From Phreatobacter sp. (GTDB taxonomy: Bacteria > Pseudomonadota > Alphaproteobacteria > Rhizobiales > Phreatobacteraceae), in NCBI RefSeq assembly GCF_027532945.1, contig NZ_JAPZTZ010000008.1:1-64000 (forward strand): DNA of 64,000 nt. Reading direction: 5' to 3'. Position 1 is the first letter of the stretch. Each line of letters starts with the position of its first letter. A model generated the notes under the pieces. That model was given only the letters and a program-made list of their open reading frames with translations, was not told the origin of the DNA and searched no databases. Positions 35,622-44,995 of the stretch are shown in pieces. The position numbers were made by a program, and so were the translations under genes.

Positions 35622-36752
35622 ATGAAGACCAAACTCCTCGCCGGGCTGACGCTCGGCCTCGGTCTCGCATTGGCGTTGCCCGCCCAGGCGCAGATCCGTC
35701 TCGGTGTCGCCGGTCCGATCACCGGCCCGAACGCCTCGTTCGGCGCCCAGCTGCGCAACGGCGTCGAGCAGGCGGTGGAAGACATCAACGCCGCCGGCGG
35801 CATCCTTGGCCAGCGCATCACGCTGCAGATCGGTGACGACGTCTCCGACCCGCGCCAGGGCGTCAGCGTCGCCAACAAGTTCATCGGCGACGGCGTGCGG
35901 TTCATCGTTGGTCACTTCAACTCCGGCGTGACCATGCCCGCCTCCGAGGTCTATGCCGAGAACGGCGCGGTCTTCATCACCCCCTCGGCCACCAATCCGC
36001 GCATCACCGAGCGCGGCCTGTGGAACGCCTTCCGCACCTGCGGCCGTGACGACCAGCAGGGCGCCGTCGCTGCCGCCTATCTCGTGCGCAACTTTGCCGG
36101 CAAGCGCGTCGCCATCGTCCACGACAAGACCACCTACGGGAAGGGTCTTGCCGACGAGACGCAGAAGGCGATGAACGCCGCCGGCCTCAAGGAGGTCATC
36201 TACGAAGGCGTCAACACCGGCGAGAAGGACTTCTCGGCCCTCATCTCCAAGCTGAAGGCCGCCAATGTCGACATCGTCTACTGGGGCGGCCTGCACACCG
36301 AGGGTGGCCTCATCGTCCGTCAGATGCGCGACCAGGGCGTCACAGCGCCGATGATGTCGGGCGACGGCATCGCCGACAACGAGTTCGCCTCCATCGCCGG
36401 TCCCGGCGCCGTGGGCACGCTCATGACCTTCCCGCCGGACCCGCGCAACCGTCCGGAGGCGCGCGCCATCGTCGAGAAGTTCCGCACCGCCCGTCGCTTC
36501 GAGCCGCAGGCCTACACGCTCTACAGCTACGCCGCCGTGCAGATCTTCCAGCAGGCGGCGGTCGCCACCAACTCGCTCGACCCCAAGAAGATCGCCGAGT
36601 TCATGCGCACCGGCCACGTCTTCAAGACGGTCATCGGCGACATCTCCTATGACAGGAAGGGCGACATCACCCGCGCCGACTACGTGACCTACACCTGGCG
36701 CCCGGGTCCGGACGGCAAGGTCTCCTACTTCGAGAACACCACCACGAACTGA
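35622..36752 (+). CDS. Branched-chain amino-acid-type ABC transporter substrate-binding protein
   Basis: A 376-residue periplasmic protein. The signal peptide (LLAGLTLGLGLALALPAQAQ) is followed by IRLGVAGPITGPNASFGAQ, the usual first ligand-contact region of the LivJ/K family, and GHFNSGVTMPASEVYAE. The ligand could be a branched-chain amino acid, an amide or an aromatic acid. It follows the membrane-protein gene by 130 bases. A terminator follows its stop codon. Confidence 0.88.
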   Translation: MKTKLLAGLTLGLGLALALPAQAQIRLGVAGPITGPNASFGAQLRNGVEQAVEDINAAGGILGQRITLQIGDDVSDPRQGVSVANKFIGDGVRFIVGHFNSGVTMPASEVYAENGAVFITPSATNPRITERGLWNAFRTCGRDDQQGAVAAAYLVRNFAGKRVAIVHDKTTYGKGLADETQKAMNAAGLKEVIYEGVNTGEKDFSALISKLKAANVDIVYWGGLHTEGGLIVRQMRDQGVTAPMMSGDGIADNEFASIAGPGAVGTLMTFPPDPRNRPEARAIVEKFRTARRFEPQAYTLYSYAAVQIFQQAAVATNSLDPKKIAEFMRTGHVFKTVIGDISYDRKGDITRADYVTYTWRPGPDGKVSYFENTTTN

Positions 36753-36779
36753 GGGCGTCTGATCGCTCTGCTCCTCCAG

Positions 36780-36806
36780 CCCGCCCGGTCACCCGGGCGG
36801 GTTTTT
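36780..36806 (+). terminator. Rho-independent terminator after the liv operon
   Basis: CCCGCCCGG (36780-36788) pairs with CCGGGCGGG (36793-36801), followed by five T. It separates the ABC operon from the Bug-type binding-protein gene that starts at 36824. Confidence 0.85.
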
Positions 36807-36823
36807 GCGTCACGGATGCCGCC

Positions 36824-37792
36824 ATGCTCAACCATTCCGTCCCAGCCGCCCTCCTCGCCCTGACGCTTGCGGCGGCCCTGCCGGCCGGCGCGCAGGAGGC
36901 CTATCCCGCCCGCCCCATCACCATGATCGTGCCCTTTGCCGCCGGCGGCACCTCGGACGTCATCGCTCGCATCGTCGCCGAGGCCATGTCCCGCTCGCTC
37001 GGCCAGCGCATCATCCATGAGAATGTCGGCGGGGCCGGCGGCACCGTGGCGCTCGCCCGCGCCGCTCGCGCCGCACCCGACGGCTACACCATCTTCATCG
37101 GCAATTCCGGCACCAATGCCGCGGCCTATGCGATCTATCCGGACATCCGCTACACGCCGGAGAGCTTCGCCCCCATCGGTCTCGTCGCCAAGACCAACTC
37201 GATGATCGCGCTGCGAGCCGACCATCCCGCAACGACCCTTGCCGCGCTCGTCGCCGAGGCCAAGGCGAAGCCCGGCACGATCAGGCTCGGCCATGCCGGC
37301 GTCGGCTCGCAGAACTACCTGATCTGCCGCGCCTTCATGGAGGCGGCCGGCGTCGAGGTGACGCTTGTGAGCTATCGCGGCGCCGGCCCTGCCCTTAACG
37401 ACCTCATGGGCGGCCATGTCGACGGCGTCTGCGATGCGGCGACCTCGGTCGGGCAGGCCATCAATGCCGGCCGCATCCGCGGCCTCGCGGTCGCTTCGCC
37501 CGCGCGGGTGCCGGGCCTTGCCGATGTGCCCACCGCCGCGGAGGCGGGGCTGCCGGCCTTCCAGATGCAGAACTGGAACGCGCTCTTTGCGCCTGCCGGC
37601 ACGCCGCCGGCGGTCATCGCCCGGCTCAACCGCGCCATCGCCGAGGCGCTGGAGAGCGACGACCTGAAGAAGCGCTATGCGGAACTGATGGCCTCCGCAC
37701 CCGGTGCCGAGGAGCGCGCGCCGGAGGCGGTGACGCCGCTGGTTACAAGCGACATCATCCGCTTCCGCCGCCTCATGGGCCCGCGCCCCTGA
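36824..37792 (+). CDS. Bug/TctC-family tripartite tricarboxylate transporter binding protein
   Basis: A 322-residue exported protein with signal peptide (MLNHSVPAALLALTLAAALP, cleavage after AGAQ). The mature part starts YPARPITMIVPFAAGGTSDV and continues with RAAPDGYTI and VSYRGAGPALNDLMGGHVD, the standard Bug (TctC) landmarks. Usual ligands are carboxylates. No TctA/TctB membrane genes are next to it, as is common for this expanded family. Confidence 0.9.
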   Translation: MLNHSVPAALLALTLAAALPAGAQEAYPARPITMIVPFAAGGTSDVIARIVAEAMSRSLGQRIIHENVGGAGGTVALARAARAAPDGYTIFIGNSGTNAAAYAIYPDIRYTPESFAPIGLVAKTNSMIALRADHPATTLAALVAEAKAKPGTIRLGHAGVGSQNYLICRAFMEAAGVEVTLVSYRGAGPALNDLMGGHVDGVCDAATSVGQAINAGRIRGLAVASPARVPGLADVPTAAEAGLPAFQMQNWNALFAPAGTPPAVIARLNRAIAEALESDDLKKRYAELMASAPGAEERAPEAVTPLVTSDIIRFRRLMGPRP

Positions 37793-37798
37793 GGATGA

Positions 37799-38533
37799 TC
37801 AGCCGAAGGTGGAGAGAACCGGGAAGGTCTCGAGCAGCCAGAAGGCGACGCTGGTCATCTTCCCCGTGAGGAAGGCGAGACCGGTGAGCACGAGGAGGCC
37901 ACCCATCACCATCTCCACCGCCCTGAGGCGTCCCCTCATGGCCGCGGCGAAGCGAAGGAAGGGCTTGATGGCGAAGGCAGCGAGCACGAAGGGGATGCCG
38001 AGCCCCATCGAATAGACGGCGAGCAGCCCCGCGCCCTTGTGCACCGTCATCTCGGAGGCCGCCACCGCCAGGATCGCCGCCAGCACCGGACCGATGCAGG
38101 GCGTCCAGCCGAAGGCGAAGGCGAGGCCCATCACATAGGCGCCAAGCGGCCCGGCCTTCGGCGGCGCCATGTCGATCTTCGCCTGCCGGTAGAGCAGCGG
38201 GATGCGGAACAGGCCGAGGAAATGCAGGCCCATGATGATGATGGCGACGCCCGCCACCATCGACAGCGTCACCGAATACATGCGGATATAGGCGCCGATG
38301 AGCGAGGCCGAGGCGCCCATCATCACGAAGACGGTGGAGAACCCCGCGACGAAGACCAGGGCCAGCAGCACCGACCGACGCACGAGGGAGGGATCCGCCT
38401 CGCTGTCCGACAGATCGTCGAGCGTCGCGCCCGTCAGATAGACGAGATAGGGCGGCACCAGCGGCAGCACGCAGGGTGACAGAAAGCTCACCAGCCCCGC
38501 CAGAAGGGCCGCCGTGAGGGTGACGTCAGGCAT
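37799..38533 (-). CDS. ccdA: Cytochrome c biogenesis protein CcdA
   Basis: A 244-residue six-helix membrane protein. The redox pair is C21 in LSPCVLPLVPP and C146 in WTPCIGPVL, each in its first and fourth helix. CcdA passes electrons from cytoplasmic thioredoxin to periplasmic thiol proteins for cytochrome c maturation. The ATG at 38533 gives the usual short N-terminus. It diverges from the peptidase gene with 119 bases between. Confidence 0.9.
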   Translation of the reverse strand: MPDVTLTAALLAGLVSFLSPCVLPLVPPYLVYLTGATLDDLSDSEADPSLVRRSVLLALVFVAGFSTVFVMMGASASLIGAYIRMYSVTLSMVAGVAIIIMGLHFLGLFRIPLLYRQAKIDMAPPKAGPLGAYVMGLAFAFGWTPCIGPVLAAILAVAASEMTVHKGAGLLAVYSMGLGIPFVLAAFAIKPFLRFAAAMRGRLRAVEMVMGGLLVLTGLAFLTGKMTSVAFWLLETFPVLSTFG

Positions 38534-38652
38534 TCCGGTTTCCGCCCCGCTTGCGGCCTTTGCCGCATGACCTGTGGCCGCGACCTCTACATAGGTGAGG
38601 CGCGGGACGGAAGCGTTGACTTCGCCCAATCGCAGAGGCGTGATGCCGCGTG

Positions 38653-39651
38653 ATGAGCATGGCATCCAACACCCTCACCGACATTCCCGGCCTGAAAGTC
38701 GGCCACGCCACCGATCTCGCCCGCGCCACCGGCACCACCGCGATCATCTTCGATGAGCCCGCCGTCTGCGCCGTCGATGTTCGCGGCGGCGCGCCGGGCA
38801 GCCGCGACACCGAACTCCTGCGCCCCGACAAGACCGTGCAGACGGTGGATGCCGTTGTGCTATCCGGCGGCTCAGCCTTCGGCCTGGATGCCCCGGGCGG
38901 GGTGAGCGCCTTCCTCGCCGAAAACGGCCGCGGCTTTGCCATCGGGCCAATGCGCGTGCCCATCGTCCCCGGTGCCATCGTCTTCGACCTGCTCTCCGGC
39001 GGCGACAAGGATTGGGGCCGTTTCTCGCCCTATCGCGACCTCGGCTATGCCGCCGCCGCAGCAGCCACCGCCGATCCGGTGGCGCTCGGCACGATCGGCG
39101 CAGGAACCGGCGCCACCACCGCCGATCTCAAGGGCGGCATCGGCTCGGCGTCGGCCATCTCGCCCTCCGGCCACCGCGTCGGCGCCATTGTCGTGGTGAA
39201 TGCCGTCGGTAGCGCCACCATCGGCGCCTCCGGCCATTTCTGGGCGGCGACCGACGAGGTGGGCGACGAATTCGGCGGCCGCGGCCTGGCCTTCCCCTGG
39301 CCAGCGGATGCCCATGCGCTGAAGCTGAAGGGGGCGCGGCCGGAAAACACCACCATCGCCCTCGTCGTCACCGACGCCTTGCTCGACAAGGGCCAGGCGA
39401 CCCATCTCGCGGTCATGGCGCAGGACGGGCTCGGCCGCGCCATCCGCCCGATCCATACGCCGCTCGACGGCGACACGGTCTTTGCCGCGGCCACCGGCAC
39501 CGTGCCCGTCGCCGACTATGCGCGGGACATGGCGGCCATCGGCTTCACGGCCGCTTCCGTGCTGGCAAGGGCCTGCGCCCGCGGCATCCATTCGGCCACC
39601 GCACTGCCCTTCCCCGGCGCATTGCCGGCCTGGAAGGACCGCTTCGGCTGA
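38653..39651 (+). CDS. P1 (DmpA/NylC-like) N-terminal-nucleophile peptidase
   Basis: A 332-residue protein of peptidase family S58/P1. LTDIPGLKVGHATD at the start, VVLSGGSAFGLDAPGGV and GAGTGATTADLKGGIG are conserved. PENTTIALVVTDA near residues 230-242 places an Asn-Thr pair (N232-T233) where NylC-type enzymes cleave themselves and expose the catalytic threonine. The substrate may be a D-aminopeptide, beta-peptide or amide oligomer. Start could also be the GTG just before or the ATG two codons later. Confidence 0.85.
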   Translation: MSMASNTLTDIPGLKVGHATDLARATGTTAIIFDEPAVCAVDVRGGAPGSRDTELLRPDKTVQTVDAVVLSGGSAFGLDAPGGVSAFLAENGRGFAIGPMRVPIVPGAIVFDLLSGGDKDWGRFSPYRDLGYAAAAAATADPVALGTIGAGTGATTADLKGGIGSASAISPSGHRVGAIVVVNAVGSATIGASGHFWAATDEVGDEFGGRGLAFPWPADAHALKLKGARPENTTIALVVTDALLDKGQATHLAVMAQDGLGRAIRPIHTPLDGDTVFAAATGTVPVADYARDMAAIGFTAASVLARACARGIHSATALPFPGALPAWKDRFG

Positions 39652-39759
39652 GGCCTCCTTTACCCGCGCTTCACCACCCCTTGAGCGAAAGCTCGCAGCC
39701 GCGGCCGGCTTGTGTCTTTCTGGCGGGTGGACGGGGGGCTCCCAGGAAGGGTGTCACCC

Positions 39760-40035
39760 ATGGTGAGCACGACCGGCGCGACCGCAGGCGCCAACACCGC
39801 GGGGATGGAAGCATCCCGGCGCACGGAGGAAGCTGCCCTCCGCGCCAATCGCACCACCGCCGAGATCGGCTCCTCCGCGCCCGAAGCGCGCGAAGCCGAG
39901 ACGCCCGCCGTGGTCTATGACGGCAAGATCGCCGAGATGCGCCGCGCCGAGGAGGCCGCTGCCGTCCAAGCGACGCGCTCGCCCAATGCCAGCGCGGTGC
40001 TGCCCTCCGCGCGGCTCTTTGACATCACCGTTTGA
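39760..40035 (+). CDS. Hypothetical small acidic/Ala-rich protein
   Basis: A 91-residue soluble protein rich in Ala, Glu and Thr. Its codons follow the G+C-rich third-position use of real genes here. An AGGAAGG at 39744-39750 lies 9 bases before the ATG. Two predicted helices (ASRRTEEAALRAN and IAEMRRAEEAAAVQA) flank a Pro/Glu-rich middle. No cysteine, signal or membrane segment. I do not recognise a family. It converges on the D-amino-acid dehydrogenase gene. Confidence 0.55.
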   Translation: MVSTTGATAGANTAGMEASRRTEEAALRANRTTAEIGSSAPEAREAETPAVVYDGKIAEMRRAEEAAAVQATRSPNASAVLPSARLFDITV

Positions 40036-40041
40036 GGCCGC

Positions 40042-41286
40042 TCACCAGCGGTCGATGCGATAGGGCGAGAGGTCCAGCGGCTGCGGCGCGCCCTGCATGG
40101 CGATGGCAAGCGCCTTGCCGGTGGCGGGCCCGAGCGTGAAGCCCCAGTGGCCGTGGCCGAAGGCGAACCAGAGGCCCTCATGGCGGGGGGCGGCGCCGAT
40201 CACCGGCCGCGAATCCGGCGTCGCGGGTCGGCGACCCATCCAGGGCTCGGCCTCGACCGGCTCGCCGAGATCGAACAGGTCCTTGGCATGGGCGAAGGCG
40301 CGCTCCACCTGCACCGGGGTCGCCGGCGCATCGGGCAGCGCGATCTCGACGCCGGTGGTGAGGCGAATGCCCTGCTCCATGGGGCAGAGGACATAGCCGA
40401 CATCCTCGTCGCAGACCTGGCGATTGAGGAAGGCATTGCCGGTCGGCTTGTAGTGGCGGTGATAGCCGCGCTTGGCCGAGAGCGGCACGGAATAGCCGAA
40501 CTTCGCCACCAGCGCCTTCGACCAGATGCCAAGTGCGACGACGACCTGCCGCGCCAGGACCGGTCCCTCGGCCGTCTGGACCTGGTAGCCACCCTCGACC
40601 TTCTCCAGCGTCATGGCGTCGCCGATGACGAAGCGCCCGCCGGTGCGGGTGAAGGCCTCGGCATAGGCCTTGGTGACGCCGCCCGGGTTCGACACCGTGT
40701 CGGCCCCCTTGCACCAGATCGAGCCGGCGAAATCGCCCTTCAGATGGGGCTCCAGCTCCAGCGTCTCGGCCTTGGTGAGCTTGACGTTGTCGAGGCCGTA
40801 GTCGCGCGACAGGGCGAGGCGGCGGTCCTGGGCGGCAAGGCTCTCCGGCCGCCGGTAGAGCTCCAGCCAGCCGGTCTGGCGGAAATAGCGCTCGGCGCCC
40901 GCCACCGCCATCAGCTCGCGATGGCACTCCACGGCTTGTGCGAAGAAGGGGCGCATCACCCGCGCGGTATCCTCGAGCTTTTCCGGCGCCGACCAGCGCC
41001 AGTAATCGAACATCCAGCGCCCGACCTGCGGCAGAGCGGAGAGGTGATAGTGCGAGGCGGTCTGCCGGTTGAGCGCGTGTTTGAACAGCGTCGGCAGGTC
41101 GCGCGGCATGGCGACGGGGAAGAGGTTGCCGCCATCGACGACGCCGGAATTGCCGTAGCTCGTCTCCTCGCCCGGCTGGCGGCGGTCCACCAGGACCACA
41201 TGCAACCCGCGCATCCGCGCATGCAGCGCCGTCGAGACGCCGACCATGCCGGCGCCGAGAACGAGAACGTCGTGAAGAGCAGTCAT
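40042..41286 (-). CDS. D-amino-acid dehydrogenase-like FAD oxidoreductase
   Basis: A 414-residue DAO-family flavoenzyme. The FAD site is [19 protein letters not shown] at residues 10-28, and the DadA-like [14 protein letters not shown] follows. Near the end [16 protein letters not shown] and [14 protein letters not shown] bind the flavin. DadA feeds electrons from D-amino acids into the respiratory chain. D-alanine is a likely substrate but other D- or N-methyl amino acids remain possible. Single gene, with no racemase beside it. Confidence 0.83.
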   Translation of the reverse strand: MTALHDVLVLGAGMVGVSTALHARMRGLHVVLVDRRQPGEETSYGNSGVVDGGNLFPVAMPRDLPTLFKHALNRQTASHYHLSALPQVGRWMFDYWRWSAPEKLEDTARVMRPFFAQAVECHRELMAVAGAERYFRQTGWLELYRRPESLAAQDRRLALSRDYGLDNVKLTKAETLELEPHLKGDFAGSIWCKGADTVSNPGGVTKAYAEAFTRTGGRFVIGDAMTLEKVEGGYQVQTAEGPVLARQVVVALGIWSKALVAKFGYSVPLSAKRGYHRHYKPTGNAFLNRQVCDEDVGYVLCPMEQGIRLTTGVEIALPDAPATPVQVERAFAHAKDLFDLGEPVEAEPWMGRRPATPDSRPVIGAAPRHEGLWFAFGHGHWGFTLGPATGKALAIAMQGAPQPLDLSPYRIDRW

Positions 41287-41438
41287 GGAATGGGCCGCGG
41301 CCTTGCAAAATCAGTCGGGGGAAGCGGAGCCAGATTGCCGGCAGCCTTGCTGCGCCGCAAGCGATGGCTGCTCCTCATTGCCCGCGCACCTTGCCTCATG
41401 CTACCCGCCGGCCCATCCCGTCACGCCCGGAGCCGGCC

Positions 41439-42122
41439 ATGGCCAACCCGATCCTCATCGCCCCGTCGATCCTCGCCGCCGACTTCGCCCGGCTGGGCGA
41501 GGAGGTCCGTGCTGCCGATACCGCCGGCGCCGACTGGATCCATCTCGACGTGATGGACGGCCATTTCGTCCCCAACATCACCTTCGGGCCCGACGTGGTG
41601 AAGGCGCTGCGGCCCCATTCCGCCAAGGTCTTCGACGTCCACCTGATGATCACTCCGGCCGATCCCTATCTCGAGGCCTTCGCCAAGGCCGGCGCGGATG
41701 TCATCTCGGTCCATGCCGAGGCCGGCCCCCATCTCCACCGCTCGCTCCAGGCCATCCGGGGGCTTGGCAAGAAGGCGGGCGTGGCGCTCAACCCCGCGAC
41801 TCCCGCCAGCGCCATCGCCCATGTGCTCGACCTCGTCGACCTCGTGGTCGTGATGACGGTCAATCCGGGCTTCGGCGGCCAGGCCTTCATCGGCAGCCAG
41901 GTCGAGAAGATCGCCGAGATCCGCCAAATGATCGCCGGCCGCGACATCCTCATCGAGATCGATGGCGGCGTGACACCGGCGACAGCGCCGCAGGTCGCGG
42001 CCGCCGGCGCCACCGTGCTGGTCGCCGGCTCCGCCGTGTTCAAGGGCGGAACCGCCGCCTATGCGCCGAACATCACGGCCATCCGCCAAGCTGCGGAGAC
42101 TGCCCGCGGCACGATGGTGTGA
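41439..42122 (+). CDS. rpe: Ribulose-phosphate 3-epimerase
   Basis: A 227-residue TIM-barrel enzyme interconverting ribulose 5-phosphate and xylulose 5-phosphate. Landmarks: [16 protein letters not shown] at the start, [16 protein letters not shown] (catalytic Asp), [24 protein letters not shown] and [10 protein letters not shown]. Length is normal. It begins at the ATG at 41439; the upstream in-frame codons are non-coding in character. Confidence 0.95.
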   Translation: MANPILIAPSILAADFARLGEEVRAADTAGADWIHLDVMDGHFVPNITFGPDVVKALRPHSAKVFDVHLMITPADPYLEAFAKAGADVISVHAEAGPHLHRSLQAIRGLGKKAGVALNPATPASAIAHVLDLVDLVVVMTVNPGFGGQAFIGSQVEKIAEIRQMIAGRDILIEIDGGVTPATAPQVAAAGATVLVAGSAVFKGGTAAYAPNITAIRQAAETARGTMV

Positions 42123-42175
42123 GGGGCTCCCCCACCGGGGAGAGGTGAGCCGTCCAGCCCGGAATGCGCCGGGCG

Positions 42176-42832
42176 TCACCCATTTCCCATGATCCTTGAC
42201 GCCACCTCGGCCAGCGGGAAGGCCGGGCCCGGGTCGACCTTACGGCGCGGGGCGATGTCCTCGTGCCCCACCACGCCCTTGAACCGATAGGCCAAGTGGA
42301 GCGCCGCGCCGATGGCAGCGACCGTCGCGACCTGCGCCTCGCTGTAGCGGTGCCAGGCGGCATCTGACGGCTCGTTGCGGTGGCGGGCGATCAGCACATC
42401 GGCCTCGGGCACCGGATCACCCGTCCAGGTCCGCCAGCCGCCGGCCGGGCCGCGCACCAGCTTGCCGGCATTGACCATCTCGATGCCGATGGAATGGCTG
42501 TTGAGGCCGGTGAGCCCGGCAAAGGCGCTTACCCCCGCATGCCAGGCGCTGCGGTCGAAGGCCATCATCTGCGTCACCGCCCCGTCGCGGCCGATTACGA
42601 GATGGGCCGAGGCCTTGGCCCTGGGATCGAGAAACCAGCCGATCGCGGAAGCGGCGGTGAGCCCCGCCGTGTAATGCAGCACGAGATAGGCGGGCCGGAT
42701 GGGGCTGCCGCCATGCGGCGAGGGGCGGAACGGCACCGGGCGCCCGTCGGCGAGTAGCCGGTGGGCGGCGACAACAAATACGGGAGGGGTAATGGCGGAG
42801 ACGGCGGCTTGCGGCTTGGTGGTGTGCGGCAT
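42176..42832 (-). CDS. N-acetylmuramoyl-L-alanine amidase (Amidase_2)
   Basis: A 218-residue zinc amidase. The metal ligands of the AmpD/AmiD fold can be placed at H53 (LVLHYTAG), H190 (GVVGHEDIAP) and D200 (RKVDPGPAFP), with E118 (GIEMVN) as the catalytic acid. It cuts the bond between muramic acid and the stem peptide. No signal peptide is clear, so a cytoplasmic recycling (AmpD-like) role is possible. It is convergent with rpe, and a short CTCCCC/GGGGAG hairpin (42127-42142) lies between them. Confidence 0.88.
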   Translation of the reverse strand: MPHTTKPQAAVSAITPPVFVVAAHRLLADGRPVPFRPSPHGGSPIRPAYLVLHYTAGLTAASAIGWFLDPRAKASAHLVIGRDGAVTQMMAFDRSAWHAGVSAFAGLTGLNSHSIGIEMVNAGKLVRGPAGGWRTWTGDPVPEADVLIARHRNEPSDAAWHRYSEAQVATVAAIGAALHLAYRFKGVVGHEDIAPRRKVDPGPAFPLAEVASRIMGNG

Positions 42833-42964
42833 GGCGACCTCTTCGGTTGCCGGCGGGATCGCCGGGTCTGCGAGAAGGATCGCGCCGCATCAGGGGATGG
42901 GGATAAGTCGACGGGTGTGCCACTCATTCAGCACCCGTCAACCCGCCCGCCCTATCCTCTCGCC

Positions 42965-43561
42965 ATGGCACAGAAGGCAGCGACCATGGACCGGAAAGGC
43001 TCCGCCGCGGGAGCGGGCAAGACGCCCCGCAAGCGCGCTGCCAAGCCCGCTGCCGCATCGCGGCCAACGCCGTCGCCCTTGCCCCCCGGCGTCTGGGGAA
43101 GGGCGTTGCGCGCCGGCCTCATCACCACCGCCATCGCCCTCATCGCCGCCTTGCCAGCCTCGCTGCTGGCCGGCCACGCGCCCTCCTGGCGCAGCCTGCA
43201 GGTCATCTGTCTCCAGGCCCTGCCGCTCCTGCCCGGCATCGCGCTGGCCTGGTGGCTGCTCGAAGCCCTGCGCGCCCGCTTTCCCGGCCCGCCGCTCGCC
43301 TTCTGGCTCGGCCTCGCCTTCATCGGCACGCTCGGCGTGATGCTGGTGGCGCCCGGCCTCGTCTTCGCTGTGCTGCAGCGTTCCACCGCTTTCGCGGAGG
43401 ATGTGGACGGTGAAATGGGGCTGCTCCATCACCTGCTCGGGGTGGGCTCGGCGCTCTATCTCTGGGCGACGACGGCCTTCCGCCTCTGGTGGCCCTTTGG
43501 CCTCGCCCTGCCGGTCGTGGTGACGGCGCTGGCCTGGCGCGCCTTCCGCCGCCCGGCCTGA
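42965..43561 (+). CDS. Hypothetical membrane protein
   Basis: A 198-residue protein. The first 40 residues are basic and Pro/Ala-rich (KTPRKRAAKPAAASRP). Four hydrophobic segments follow (ITTAIALIAALPASLLAG, ALPLLPGIALAWWLLEAL, AFIGTLGVMLVAPGLVFAVL, ALYLWATTAFRLWWPFGLAL). No family recognised. It precedes purB by 68 bases on the same strand and may be cotranscribed with it. Confidence 0.6.
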   Translation: MAQKAATMDRKGSAAGAGKTPRKRAAKPAAASRPTPSPLPPGVWGRALRAGLITTAIALIAALPASLLAGHAPSWRSLQVICLQALPLLPGIALAWWLLEALRARFPGPPLAFWLGLAFIGTLGVMLVAPGLVFAVLQRSTAFAEDVDGEMGLLHHLLGVGSALYLWATTAFRLWWPFGLALPVVVTALAWRAFRRPA

Positions 43562-43629
43562 GGCCGATTGCCGCCCGCGCCCGTCCCTGCTAAGCCGCGG
43601 GCGATTTTCCACCCGCCGAGGCCTGTCCC

Positions 43630-44937
43630 ATGATCCCGCGCTATTCCCGCGCCGAAATGACCGCCATCTGGGACCCGCAGACCAAGTTCCGCATCTGGTT
43701 CGAGATCGAGGCCCATGCCTGCGACGCCCTCGCCGAGCTCGGCGTGATCCCGAAGGAATCCGCGGCCAACATCTGGGCCAAGGCCAAGGACGTGACCTTC
43801 GACGTCGCCCGCATCGACGCCATCGAACGCGAGGTGAAGCACGACGTCATCGCCTTCCTGACGCACCTCGCGGAGTTCATCGGCCCGGACTCGCGCTTCG
43901 TCCACCAGGGCATGACCTCCTCCGACGTGCTCGACACCTGCTTCAACGTCCAGCTGGTGCGCGCCTCCGACCTGCTCATCGCCGACGTGAAGGCGCTGCT
44001 CGCGGCGCTCAAGCGGCGCGCCTTCGAGCACAAGATGACCCCGACCATCGGCCGCTCGCACGGCATCCATGCCGAGCCGACCACCTTCGGCGTCAAGCTC
44101 GCCCAGGCCTATGCCGAGTTCGACCGCTGCCTCGCCCGCCTCGAGGCGGCCCGCGAAGAGATCCGCACCTGCGCCATTTCCGGCGCGGTCGGCACCTTCG
44201 CGCAGATCGACCCGCGGGTGGAGGACCATGTGGCCAAGGCCATGGGCCTCAAGGTCGAGCCGGTCTCGACGCAGGTCATCCCGCGCGACCGTCACGCCAT
44301 GTTCTTCGCGACGCTCGGCGTCGTCGCCTCGTGCATCGAGCGGCTCGCCACCGAGATCCGCCACCTCCAGCGCACCGAGGTTCTGGAGGCGGAAGAGTTC
44401 TTCTCCGAGGGCCAGAAAGGCTCCTCGGCCATGCCGCACAAGCGTAACCCGGTGCTGACCGAGAACCTCACGGGCCTTGCCCGCCTCGTGCGCGGCATGG
44501 CCATGCCGGCCATGGAGAACGTCGCCCTCTGGCACGAGCGCGACATCTCCCACTCCTCGGTCGAGCGCATGATCGGCCCCGACGCGACGATCACCCTCGA
44601 CTTCGCGCTCGTTCGCCTCACCGGCGTCATCGACAAGCTGCTGATCTATCCCGCCAACATGCAGAAGAACCTCGACCGGCTCGGCGGCCTCGTCCATTCG
44701 CAGCGCGTGCTGCTGGCCCTCACCCAGAAGGGCGTCAGCCGCGAGGATTCCTACCGGCTGGTCCAGCGCAATGCCATGCCGGTCTGGCGCGGCGAGGGCG
44801 AGTTCCTCACCCTGCTGAAGGCCGACCCCGAGGTGCGCGCCGCGCTGTCGGAAGCCGAGCTCGAGGAGAAGTTCGACCTCGGCTATCATCTGAAGCATGT
44901 CGACACGATCTTCCGCCGGGTTTTCGGCGAAGCGTGA
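43630..44937 (+). CDS. purB: Adenylosuccinate lyase
   Basis: A 435-residue fumarase/aspartase-superfamily enzyme acting twice in purine synthesis (releasing fumarate from SAICAR and from adenylosuccinate). Signature GSSAMPHKRNPV with the catalytic Ser loop, and FVHQGMTSSDVLDTC plus RSHGIHAEPTTFG with active-site histidines. Length is normal. It is separate from the other pur genes at 52-59 kb. Confidence 0.96.
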   Translation: MIPRYSRAEMTAIWDPQTKFRIWFEIEAHACDALAELGVIPKESAANIWAKAKDVTFDVARIDAIEREVKHDVIAFLTHLAEFIGPDSRFVHQGMTSSDVLDTCFNVQLVRASDLLIADVKALLAALKRRAFEHKMTPTIGRSHGIHAEPTTFGVKLAQAYAEFDRCLARLEAAREEIRTCAISGAVGTFAQIDPRVEDHVAKAMGLKVEPVSTQVIPRDRHAMFFATLGVVASCIERLATEIRHLQRTEVLEAEEFFSEGQKGSSAMPHKRNPVLTENLTGLARLVRGMAMPAMENVALWHERDISHSSVERMIGPDATITLDFALVRLTGVIDKLLIYPANMQKNLDRLGGLVHSQRVLLALTQKGVSREDSYRLVQRNAMPVWRGEGEFLTLLKADPEVRAALSEAELEEKFDLGYHLKHVDTIFRRVFGEA

Positions 44938-44960
44938 CGGGAGAAGCCGGACCGTGCTAA

Positions 44961-44982
44961 TCTGGCCAGCAAGCTAGCCAGA
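44961..44982. promoter_or_regulatory. Palindromic operator upstream of the toxin-antitoxin pair
   Basis: TCTGGCCAGC (44961-44970), AA, GCTAGCCAGA (44973-44982) form an inverted repeat with 9 of 10 arm positions complementary, 13 bases before the antitoxin ATG. An outer GTGCT/AGCAC pair (44954-44958 and 44986-44990) extends the symmetry less regularly. A TAATCT overlaps the left arm and could be the -10 element. This suits autorepression by the antitoxin or toxin-antitoxin complex. Confidence 0.6.
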
Positions 44983-44995
44983 TCGGAGCACGATC

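Noticed and set aside
42127-42142. Terminator between rpe and the amidase gene
   Set aside because: The CTCCCC/GGGGAG hairpin has no T run on either strand and looks more like a fragment of an intergenic repeat.
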